Source of the DNA: an uncultured Selenomonadaceae bacterium
GTDB taxonomy: Bacteria; Bacillota; Negativicutes; Selenomonadales; Selenomonadaceae
Length of the DNA stretch: 6,046 nt
Assembly: GCA_945637225.1 (NCBI GenBank)
Contig: CALZDE010000129.1
Location: 1-6,046 of the forward strand
Direction: 5' to 3'
Every line of letters starts with the position of its first letter. Position 1 is the stretch's first letter. Below are positions 1-4,864 of the stretch, piece by piece. The notes below the pieces were generated by a model, which was not told the origin of the DNA, made no database searches, and saw only the letters and a list, made by a program, of their open reading frames with translations. The translations under genes and the position numbers were made by a program.

Positions 1-731
1 TCAGCAGTATCAGAAGTAACATTTACAATTTCAACAGTGTCATTTGTATCAGCAATGTCTTCAGATACATTATTCAGTACATTTGTTTCTTTTTCTTCTG
101 GAGTCTCGGAGATAGTTTCCTCAATATCTTCCTCAACGCTTTCAGCAATATCCTCTGCAGGTTCTTCACTGCTTTCTTCTGCTTCAGTGTCAGCTTCAGA
201 AGTTTCCTCAATTATATTATCTGTATTATCAGCTACATCATTAACTGTATTTTCTGTATCGTCAGGGATAGTTTCCAAAGCTTCTGTATGCTCAATATCC
301 TCTACCTGCTCAACATCGTCTGTATGTTCAATATTTTCTGTGAGCTCAATATCTTCTGCTGGTTCTGCATTTTCTATAATTTCGGCATTATCCAAGGTAT
401 CAGGAGCTTCTGCTTCGTCAGCAGGAATTGTATCTGCCATTATTATAGGAGATGGAGTGGCTTTTGGTACAGCGGTATGATGGTGTATCAGATATTGATT
501 ATAGTAGGTAGCCGCTGATGAGGCCAGTAATATAAGACCTGCCAGCAGTATATAGTGAGAGGGAGACAGGTAGGATGACATTTTTATAGCAGAAAAATTA
601 ACTGCAAGTGAAGCAATTCCGCAAAAAGCCAAGGCCTGTGGATTTATTTCCAGATTGAAGTGGCTGGATAATTTGTACACCACAAGACTGCTGCATGTCA
701 TTATCCCTATCGTTATTAACATAAATTCCAT
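1..731 (-). CDS. Membrane protein with acidic low-complexity tail (C-terminus beyond window)
   Basis: Reading the minus strand from the ATG at 731-729, 243 codons stay open to the window edge, so the C-terminus is missing. An AGGTGA ribosome binding site lies at 736-741, four bases before the ATG; a second in-frame ATG at 722 is a weaker alternative. Residues about 3-19, 33-49 and 60-76 are hydrophobic and look like three membrane segments. From residue 99 on the chain changes completely: of 145 residues 55 are Asp or Glu, only one is Lys and none is Arg, with loosely repeated units such as EDIEHTE, ENIEHTD and AEDIAE. This is probably an unstructured acidic region outside the membrane. I recognise no family and assign no function. 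The gene diverges from ptsH across a 350-bp gap. It could be the N-terminal part of a larger envelope protein. The long open frame, the ribosome binding site and the membrane segments make me fairly sure it is real. Confidence 0.8.
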   Translation of the reverse strand, partial: MEFMLITIGIMTCSSLVVYKLSSHFNLEINPQALAFCGIASLAVNFSAIKMSSYLSPSHYILLAGLILLASSAATYYNQYLIHHHTAVPKATPSPIIMADTIPADEAEAPDTLDNAEIIENAEPAEDIELTENIEHTDDVEQVEDIEHTEALETIPDDTENTVNDVADNTDNIIEETSEADTEAEESSEEPAEDIAESVEEDIEETISETPEEKETNVLNNVSEDIADTNDTVEIVNVTSDTA

Positions 732-908
732 TGTATCACCTAAATTAAATTAAAAAGTAACCCTAAAAACAATATATTACATTGTACACCTATTTTATTA
801 TATATGCAAATAAAAAGTAAATTAAAAAAATTTTTTGCAGGTAGTATATAATAATGATTTTCAATAAATAATAAATTACATATAAATAAATTGGAATAAT
901 AGTAAAAC

Positions 909-922
909 TGAAACAGGTTTCA
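909..922. promoter_or_regulatory. cre-like 14-bp palindrome (possible CcpA/LacI-family operator)
   Basis: TGAAACAGGTTTCA is a perfect 6-bp inverted repeat around a central AG. It fits the Bacillus catabolite-responsive element consensus TGWAANCGNTNWCA at every constrained position except one: the central C is A. It lies about 160 bp before the ptsH start and 180 bp before the divergent gene, upstream of the likely ptsH promoter. The palindrome is seen directly; the regulator is a guess. LacI-family operators usually keep the central CG, so another dimeric regulator is possible. Confidence 0.4.
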
Positions 923-1002
923 TATATATTTAAAATTTTGAAAAAAAAAATAAAAATAATTTTGAAATTCTAGCAGGGAATTTTTCATTTATGTAGAAAT
1001 AA

Positions 1003-1008
1003 TATAAT
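1003..1008 (+). promoter_or_regulatory. Weak candidate -10 box for ptsH
   Basis: A consensus TATAAT lies 74 bases before the ptsH start. The best -35 is TTTTCA at 982-987, only 15 bases away and matching four of six positions, so the promoter is poor by consensus. In such AT-rich DNA a chance TATAAT is likely. If used, transcription would start near 1015. Confidence 0.3.
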
Positions 1009-1082
1009 TAGAATAATGAATATCCACGACAGAGATATTTGTATTATGTAATAACATCTTTATGAAATGAGGGGTTTTAATT

Positions 1083-1349
1083 ATGACAAAGGTTGATTTG
1101 GTAGTAGAGAACAAGACTGGTATCCATGCACGTCCTGCATCCGTATTTGTACAGACTGCTGCAAAGTTCAAGTCCAAGATTCAGATTACTGCAAATGGCA
1201 AGACTGTAGATGCTAAGGGCATTCTCGGTATCATGAGCATGGGCTTAAAGAAGGGTACCGCTATTACCATTAGTGCTGATGGTGCTGACGAGGCTGATGC
1301 AATCGGCGCTCTGAAGGCTCTGGTTGAGTCCAAGTTCGGTGAGGACTAA
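1083..1349 (+). CDS. ptsH: Phosphocarrier protein HPr of the phosphotransferase system, lacking Ser46
   Basis: HPr is the small cytoplasmic carrier that takes phosphate from enzyme I on His15 and hands it to sugar-specific enzymes IIA. The 88-residue length is typical of the family. The active-site motif GIHARPAS is at residues 13-20, with His15 and Arg17 in place. The second family motif, near residues 44-54, reads AKGILGIMSMG: the position that is Ser46 in Bacillus HPr (LKSIMGVMSLG) is Gly46 here, codon 1218-1220. In Bacillota Ser46 is the target of HPr kinase/phosphorylase and makes P-Ser-HPr the partner of CcpA, so this protein should lack that switch. A GAGGGG ribosome binding site at 1069-1074 with eight-base spacing supports the start. 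Codons are strongly biased to GCT, GGT and AAG, as in ptsI, suggesting high expression. Identification is secure. Confidence 0.97.
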   Translation: MTKVDLVVENKTGIHARPASVFVQTAAKFKSKIQITANGKTVDAKGILGIMSMGLKKGTAITISADGADEADAIGALKALVESKFGED

Positions 1350-1377
1350 TTCAACGTTTTAATTAAGTAAGTTTTTG

Positions 1378-1421
1378 ATGGGAGCTATCATACTGCGTTT
1401 CGGTGCAGGGGTGGCTCCCAT
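1378..1421 (+). promoter_or_regulatory. Long intercistronic RNA hairpin between ptsH and ptsI
   Basis: ATGGGAGCTATC (1378-1389) pairs with GGTGGCTCCCAT (1410-1421) over 12 bp including two G-U pairs. Inside it CTGCG pairs with TGCAG (G-U at the top) around a six-base TTTCGG loop. No T-run follows, so it is not a normal intrinsic terminator. It sits 29 bases after the ptsH stop. A likely role is to stabilise or delimit the ptsH part of the message so that HPr is made in excess over enzyme I; this is inference. Confidence 0.6.
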
Positions 1422-1423
1422 AG

Positions 1424-1452
1424 TACCATTATGCAATATTATCATGATGGTA
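1424..1452 (+). promoter_or_regulatory. Second intercistronic hairpin upstream of ptsI
   Basis: TACCATTATG (1424-1433) pairs with CATGATGGTA (1443-1452) over 10 bp with one G-U pair and a nine-base loop. It starts two bases after the previous hairpin ends and lies 70 bases before the ptsI start. There is no T-run. Together with its neighbour it makes a structured block of about 75 nt in the ptsH-ptsI message. Confidence 0.5.
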
Positions 1453-1508
1453 TGGCTAGGGTAAAAGATTTAGAGAGTGTATGCATTACGATTTGGTGAT
1501 GCACAAAC

Positions 1509-1515
1509 AGGGGGA
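1509..1515 (+). promoter_or_regulatory. Ribosome binding site that fixes the ptsI start
   Basis: AGGGGGA lies seven bases before the ATG at 1523. The in-frame ATG at 1481 and the one at 1499 have no comparable site. Starting at 1523 also puts the catalytic residues at the positions expected from E. coli enzyme I. Confidence 0.85.
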
Positions 1516-1522
1516 CAGTAAT

Positions 1523-3280
1523 ATGCCAGAGAGTTTACATGGTAAGGGCGTGATTTCCGGCGTTGCAATGGGTAAGACCATGTTGGTTGGTCAGAACCTG
1601 GACGGCTTTTTAGCTGATTACAAGGCTGGAACTATCGAAGAAGAAAAGCAGAAAGTTGAGGATGCAGTTGTTGCAGTTGTTGAAATTCTGCAGGAAAGTG
1701 CGGAGACACTGAAGGGAAAGGGTATGGAAGAGCAGGGTGCTATTATGGAGGCACATTCTCTGCTGGCTCAGGACCCAATGTTCTCTGGTGCTATGGTAGA
1801 CAAGGTTGATGAGGTTCAGAAGGCTCCAGCTGCTGTACTGGCTGCTGCTTCTGATACTGCTAATATCTTCGAGATGATGGATGACGCTTATATGCAGGAG
1901 CGTGCTGCTGATATCCGTGATATTGGTAAGCGTATTGCTAAGTATATCTTAGGCGTCAAGGAGCCTGAGCTGGGCGATGACCCTGTAGTTCTTTGCGGCT
2001 ATGAGGTTGAGCCATCTGTTATTGCAAATATTCCTACTGAAAAGATTGCCGGTGTAATTTTAGGTCAGGGCAGTACTACCTGTCATGCCGTAATTATTGC
2101 TAAGGCTCGTGCTATTCCTACCGTTGTTGGTCTTGGCCATGCTGTAGAGGCTATTGAGGAAAAGGCTGACGTTATCATGGATGGCGATACCGGTGTTATT
2201 TTAATTGATGCAACCGATGATATTCGTGAGCAGTATACTGCTAAGCTGAAGGTTCAGAAGGAACAGGAAGCTCGCTATGCTGCATTGAAGGACCTGCCAG
2301 CTGTTACTACCGATGGTGTACGTGTACAGCTCATGGCTAATATTGGTCTGCCTGAGGATGCTAAGGCTGCTGCTGCTTATGGTAATGAGGGTGTTGGTCT
2401 CTTCCGCTCTGAGTTTGTATTCATGGGCCGTGAGGATATTCCTACTGAGGATGATCAGTTTGAGTACTATAAGGCAGCTATCGAGGCTTGTAACGGCAAC
2501 CTCTGCGTAATCCGTACTATGGATATCGGTGGTGACAAGCCACTGGCTTACTTAGACATTCCTCATGAGGAGAACCCATTCCTGGGCTATCGTGCTGTAC
2601 GTATCAGCTTACATCGCCGTGACCTCTTTATGCCACAGCTGAAGGCTATTCTTCGTGCTGGCGTATATGGTAAGGCTGGTATCATGGTTCCTATGGTTAT
2701 CAGCTGTGACGAAGTAAAGCAGGTTCGTGCTCTGCTGAAGGAAGCTATGATGGAGCTTGACATGGAGGGTAAGGATTATTCCCGTGATGTTCAGGTTGGT
2801 ATCATGGTTGAGACTCCTGCAGCTGCAGTTATGACTCCTATGATTTCCAAGTATGTTGACTTCTTCAGTATCGGTACCAATGACCTGGTACAGTATACTC
2901 TGGCAGTTGACCGCGTAAATCACAACGTATCTTATCTGTACAATCACTTCAATCCAGCTGTATTGAAGATGATTCAGATTACCATTGAGTCTGCTAATAA
3001 GGCTGGTATTTGGGCTGGTATGTGCGGTGAGATGGCAAGTGATCCATATGCTGCAGTTCTGCTGACTGCTATGGGTATCAACGAGCTGTCCATGAGTGCA
3101 CCTTCTATTCCAAAGGTAAAGGATAAGCTCCGCAAGATTTCTGCTGCTGATGCTAAGCGTTATCTGGCAACTGTAATGACCATGGAGGATGGCGACGAGA
3201 TCCGTGAGTATCTCCATAAGGTTGTTGACAGCCGTGTAGCTGCTGCTGATGCAAAGGCTGCCGCTGAAGCTGAAGAGTAA
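1523..3280 (+). CDS. ptsI: Phosphoenolpyruvate-protein phosphotransferase (enzyme I of the PTS)
   Basis: Enzyme I starts the sugar phosphotransferase chain: it takes phosphate from phosphoenolpyruvate onto a histidine and passes it to HPr, in the cytoplasm as a dimer. From the ATG at 1523 the protein has 585 residues, slightly longer than the usual 570-575. The N-terminal phosphohistidine and HPr-binding part spans about 1-220, with the active His188 in GSTTCHAVIIAKARAIP. The C-terminal phosphoenolpyruvate-binding barrel has GLFRSEF (Arg295), RTMDIGGDKPL (Arg331), GIMVETPAA (Glu430), IGTNDLVQYT (Asp454) and WAGMCGEMASDP (Cys501). All fall one residue before their E. coli counterparts (His189, Arg296, Arg332, Glu431, Asp455, Cys502), which supports this start over 1481. 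Two oddities: the phosphohistidine loop has TCH where most enzymes have TSH, and the end is an Ala/Glu-rich tail (about 573-585). It follows ptsH by 173 nt and is closed by a terminator. Codon use is strongly biased, as in ptsH. Confidence 0.97.
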   Translation: MPESLHGKGVISGVAMGKTMLVGQNLDGFLADYKAGTIEEEKQKVEDAVVAVVEILQESAETLKGKGMEEQGAIMEAHSLLAQDPMFSGAMVDKVDEVQKAPAAVLAAASDTANIFEMMDDAYMQERAADIRDIGKRIAKYILGVKEPELGDDPVVLCGYEVEPSVIANIPTEKIAGVILGQGSTTCHAVIIAKARAIPTVVGLGHAVEAIEEKADVIMDGDTGVILIDATDDIREQYTAKLKVQKEQEARYAALKDLPAVTTDGVRVQLMANIGLPEDAKAAAAYGNEGVGLFRSEFVFMGREDIPTEDDQFEYYKAAIEACNGNLCVIRTMDIGGDKPLAYLDIPHEENPFLGYRAVRISLHRRDLFMPQLKAILRAGVYGKAGIMVPMVISCDEVKQVRALLKEAMMELDMEGKDYSRDVQVGIMVETPAAAVMTPMISKYVDFFSIGTNDLVQYTLAVDRVNHNVSYLYNHFNPAVLKMIQITIESANKAGIWAGMCGEMASDPYAAVLLTAMGINELSMSAPSIPKVKDKLRKISAADAKRYLATVMTMEDGDEIREYLHKVVDSRVAAADAKAAAEAEE

Positions 3281-3306
3281 TTCTTAAAATCAAAAATGAA
3301 AGTTAT

Positions 3307-3335
3307 GGGAGGCGGCGAAAGCTGTCTCCCTTTTT
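3307..3335 (+). terminator. Intrinsic terminator after ptsI
   Basis: GGGAGGCGGC (3307-3316) pairs with GCTGTCTCCC (3321-3330) over 10 bp including two G-U pairs, closed by a stable GAAA tetraloop and followed directly by TTTTT. It lies 26 bases after the ptsI stop and should end the ptsH-ptsI transcript. Confidence 0.92.
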
Positions 3336-3417
3336 AATGCACTAAAGGCATTGATGAACAAATTGGTCGAGTCTTATGTATTTGAATGTTTTATTACTAC
3401 AAATTTCCGTTAATTAC

Positions 3418-3446
3418 TTGCAAATACCTTTAAATCAATGTATAAT
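3418..3446 (+). promoter_or_regulatory. Sigma-70-type promoter with no gene directly behind it
   Basis: TTGCAA (3418-3423, four of six matches) is followed after exactly 17 bases by a perfect TATAAT (3441-3446). Transcription would start near 3453. This is the best-spaced classical promoter in the window. The next gene starts 170 bases further on, beyond a terminator-like hairpin. Confidence 0.6.
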
Positions 3447-3452
3447 GTGACT

Positions 3453-3543
3453 ACGGATATTTATTGAAATGATTGTGTTAAAATAAAATTTAGGGCATAG
3501 TGGCCTATGATGACGTTAAGTTGTCTAGTCGCTATGCCCTTTT
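3453..3543 (+). ncRNA. Candidate small RNA or attenuated 5' leader of the regulator gene
   Basis: A transcript from the promoter at 3418-3446 would begin near 3453 and meet a 13-bp hairpin with a T-run about 40-90 nt later, giving an RNA of roughly 90 nt with no convincing open frame. It could be a stand-alone small RNA, or the 5' leader of the response regulator gene at 3624 with the hairpin acting as an attenuator. I see no clear anti-terminator; CTATGC recurs at 3593-3598 and could pair with GCATAG in the left arm, but six bases is weak. No known RNA family is recognised. Confidence 0.35.
3492..3543 (+). terminator. Terminator-like hairpin upstream of the regulator gene
   Basis: AGGGCATAGTGGC (3492-3504) pairs with GTCGCTATGCCCT (3528-3540) over 13 bp with two G-U pairs and a 23-base loop that may hold a small inner GAC/GTC stem. 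TTTT then GCTTTG follow. The upstream side is A/T-rich (AAAATAAAATTT), so on the minus strand the same stem is followed by a T-rich stretch and could work in both directions. Confidence 0.7.
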
Positions 3544-3610
3544 GCTTTGAGCGTGAAATAAAGCAGATAATTAACAGATTGGTATGAGTATTCTATGCAG
3601 TAAGATATTT

Positions 3611-3616
3611 GGAGGA
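3611..3616 (+). promoter_or_regulatory. Ribosome binding site that fixes the regulator start
   Basis: GGAGGA lies seven bases before the ATG at 3624. The in-frame TTG at 3609 overlaps this site and cannot be the start it serves. Confidence 0.85.
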
Positions 3617-3623
3617 AGTTGTT

Positions 3624-4685
3624 ATGTACAAGGTTTTAGTGATTGATGCTGACAGAGAAGCACGTTTTATGATAAGAAAATTTCCTTGGATGAGGTATGG
3701 TTTTGAAATGCCTGAGGAAGCTTCCAGTGGCAGGGAAGCCTTGGAACGTCTTTCTAGCGGAAACGTAGACCTCATGGTAACAGATATTCGCCTTCCAGAT
3801 ATGGATGGTATAGATTTTCTTCGTCAGGTAAATAACAGCAATAGTCCCTGTACTGTGCTTCTGAGCAGCTGTAATGATTTTGAATATGCTCAGCAGGGCA
3901 TAGGCATGGGGGTTTTCGATTACATGGTAAAGCCTCTTTCCAATGAAATCTTCAGCAGTATGATTCAGCGTGTGGAGATTTTCCTTCACCGTATGACCAA
4001 TAGTGACAGGGAAGACGATTACAAGGATATGGAAATTGAGCTGGATAAGAAGGAGAGTGATGAAGTGACTATAGATAACATTGAAAAAGAAAAAATGATT
4101 CTGACGGATATGCTTTTGTCAGGCAATAAGGATTTTCCTTCTAAGCTGGAAAGTTTTGAGAATTTCTGTAATGAGCTGTCCAAGGCTAAGCAGGAAGAAA
4201 TTTATAATTCAACAGCAAAGATTTTTGTAGAAACATTCCGAAGAAAATTTCCTTGGATGAAGAATATTGAGCCTCTGCAGAACGATGAAGACATGCATAA
4301 TATTGCCGAAACTTTGTTCTCTCAAATTGAAAGGTTTGACTTAGTTAAAGAAGATAGTCTCTTCCGCTCGATATGTGCTTTTGTTTATGATAACATAGAG
4401 GAAGGTATATCCTTGCGTATGGTGGCAGACCAGCTGGGAATAAGTGCGGATTATGCAGGAAGAATTTTCAAGCGTAGAACAGATATTCACTTTGCTACCT
4501 TTGTAATGGAAATGAAGATGGAGCGTGGCAAGGAGCTTTTGGTAAAAACAAAGTTAAGAAATTATGAAATAAGCAGTCGTTTAGGATACAGCAATCCTGA
4601 TTATTTCCGTCAGCTGTTTAAGGCATATACCGGTGTAACGCCAACAGAGTACCGCAATTCTCACAGATATATGATACAAAGATGA
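3624..4685 (+). CDS. Response regulator with AraC-type DNA-binding domain (YesN-like)
   Basis: A cytoplasmic two-component transcription factor of 353 residues. The receiver domain covers about 1-120: Asp8 and Asp10 form the acidic pocket (VIDADRE, with Ala where many have a second adjacent Asp), Asp54 in VTDIRLPDMDG is the expected phosphorylation site, Ser81/Ser82 follow the next strand, and Lys103-Pro104 closes the site. Residues about 120-245 are a charged linker of unknown function. The AraC-type double helix-turn-helix covers about 248-346, with ISLRMVADQLGISADYAGRIF and, in the second motif, ISSRLGYSNPDYFRQLFKAYTG followed by TPTEYR; this is the classic AraC signature. Such YesN-type regulators usually sit beside a YesM-type histidine kinase and control carbohydrate uptake genes, but no kinase is in this window, so partner and targets are unknown. 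A hairpin precedes the gene and a terminator follows it, so it is probably transcribed alone. A 20-bp stretch is repeated inside the gene. Confidence 0.93.
   Translation: MYKVLVIDADREARFMIRKFPWMRYGFEMPEEASSGREALERLSSGNVDLMVTDIRLPDMDGIDFLRQVNNSNSPCTVLLSSCNDFEYAQQGIGMGVFDYMVKPLSNEIFSSMIQRVEIFLHRMTNSDREDDYKDMEIELDKKESDEVTIDNIEKEKMILTDMLLSGNKDFPSKLESFENFCNELSKAKQEEIYNSTAKIFVETFRRKFPWMKNIEPLQNDEDMHNIAETLFSQIERFDLVKEDSLFRSICAFVYDNIEEGISLRMVADQLGISADYAGRIFKRRTDIHFATFVMEMKMERGKELLVKTKLRNYEISSRLGYSNPDYFRQLFKAYTGVTPTEYRNSHRYMIQR
3674..3693 (+). repeat. Direct repeat copy 1 inside the regulator gene
   Basis: AAGAAAATTTCCTTGGATGA occurs here and identically at 4241-4260, in the same reading frame, encoding RKFPWM. 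This copy is in the receiver domain, where an aromatic W before GF is usual for YesN-type regulators. Confidence 0.9.
4241..4260 (+). repeat. Direct repeat copy 2 inside the regulator gene
   Basis: This is a 20-base exact match to 3674-3693, 567 bases downstream (a multiple of three) and in the same frame, again encoding RKFPWM, here in the linker region. The flanking residues differ. Confidence 0.9.
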
Positions 4686-4716
4686 GAATATATGTTTGAT
4701 TAATGTGAAATTAGGA

Positions 4717-4742
4717 AGTGTGTCCCTATGGATGCACTTTTT
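4717..4742 (+). terminator. Intrinsic terminator after the regulator gene
   Basis: AGTGTGTCC (4717-4725) pairs with GGATGCACT (4730-4738) over 9 bp with two G-U pairs and a four-base CTAT loop, followed by TTTTT. It lies 31 bases after the stop codon and separates the regulator from the next gene. Confidence 0.85.
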
Positions 4743-4796
4743 ATTTGAATAATTAGTTGATTTTAAAAACTAAAAAATATATTTTTTTACGTAATA

Positions 4797-4826
4797 TTTT
4801 CAGAATTGAAGCGTATAATATATTAT
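4797..4826 (+). promoter_or_regulatory. Weak candidate promoter for the RelA/SpoT-like gene
   Basis: The region holds a consensus TATAAT at 4814-4819 and a TATTAT at 4821-4826. The second has TTTTCA at 4797-4802 (four of six) 18 bases upstream; the first has no good -35. Just upstream, AAAAAATATATTTTTT at 4772-4787 is a perfect 16-bp AT palindrome and could act as an AT-rich UP element. A promoter must lie between the terminator at 4742 and the gene, but its exact place is uncertain. Confidence 0.35.
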
Positions 4827-4864
4827 AGTAAGATAAATTTATAGTGAAGGGGGTTAATCTGTTA

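Larger units (their letters stand above)
732..1082. other. AT-rich divergent intergenic region
   Basis: This 351-bp stretch separates the minus-strand membrane gene from ptsH and is extremely AT-rich, with runs of A near 945 and 825. I see no coding frame and no RNA gene in it. It contains the ribosome binding sites of both flanking genes, a 14-bp palindrome at 909-922, a TATAAT box for ptsH at 1003-1008, and on the minus strand a TATAAT box at 797-802 without a convincing -35. A loose inverted repeat (TGAAATTC / GAATTTTTCA) lies at about 963-987. The A-tracts suggest bent DNA, but that is inference. Confidence 0.7.

Noticed and set aside
37..480. Open plus-strand frame rich in Ser, Ala, Val and Ile
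   Set aside because: It is the antisense image of the acidic tail of the minus-strand gene (GAA/GAT codons read backwards as TTC/ATC). It has no ribosome binding site, and the minus frame has membrane segments and a clear start.
797..802. Minus-strand TATAAT as promoter of the membrane gene
   Set aside because: No -35 box at acceptable spacing in very AT-rich DNA; a chance match is likely, so it is only mentioned in the intergenic note.
1378..1421. Intrinsic terminator between ptsH and ptsI
   Set aside because: The stem is strong but followed by AGTACC instead of a T-run, so it is kept as a structured RNA element rather than a terminator.
1481..1522. Upstream in-frame ATG of ptsI, giving 599 residues
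   Set aside because: No good ribosome binding site; the AGGGGGA before 1523 and the residue offset to E. coli enzyme I favour the shorter form.
2609..3217. 202-codon open frame on the minus strand inside ptsI
   Set aside because: Antisense shadow of a strongly codon-biased gene; no family resemblance and no upstream signals.
3609..3623. TTG start for the response regulator
   Set aside because: It overlaps the GGAGGA site that serves the ATG at 3624, and the receiver domain begins properly at MYKVLVID.
4772..4787. 16-bp AT palindrome as an operator
   Set aside because: Made only of A and T in an AT-rich gap; such palindromes arise easily by chance and are more likely structural.
4844..4864. 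GTG start for the RelA/SpoT-like gene
   Set aside because: No ribosome binding site upstream; AAGGGGG lies downstream of this GTG and in front of the ATG at 4865. The export-signal reading is the same either way.
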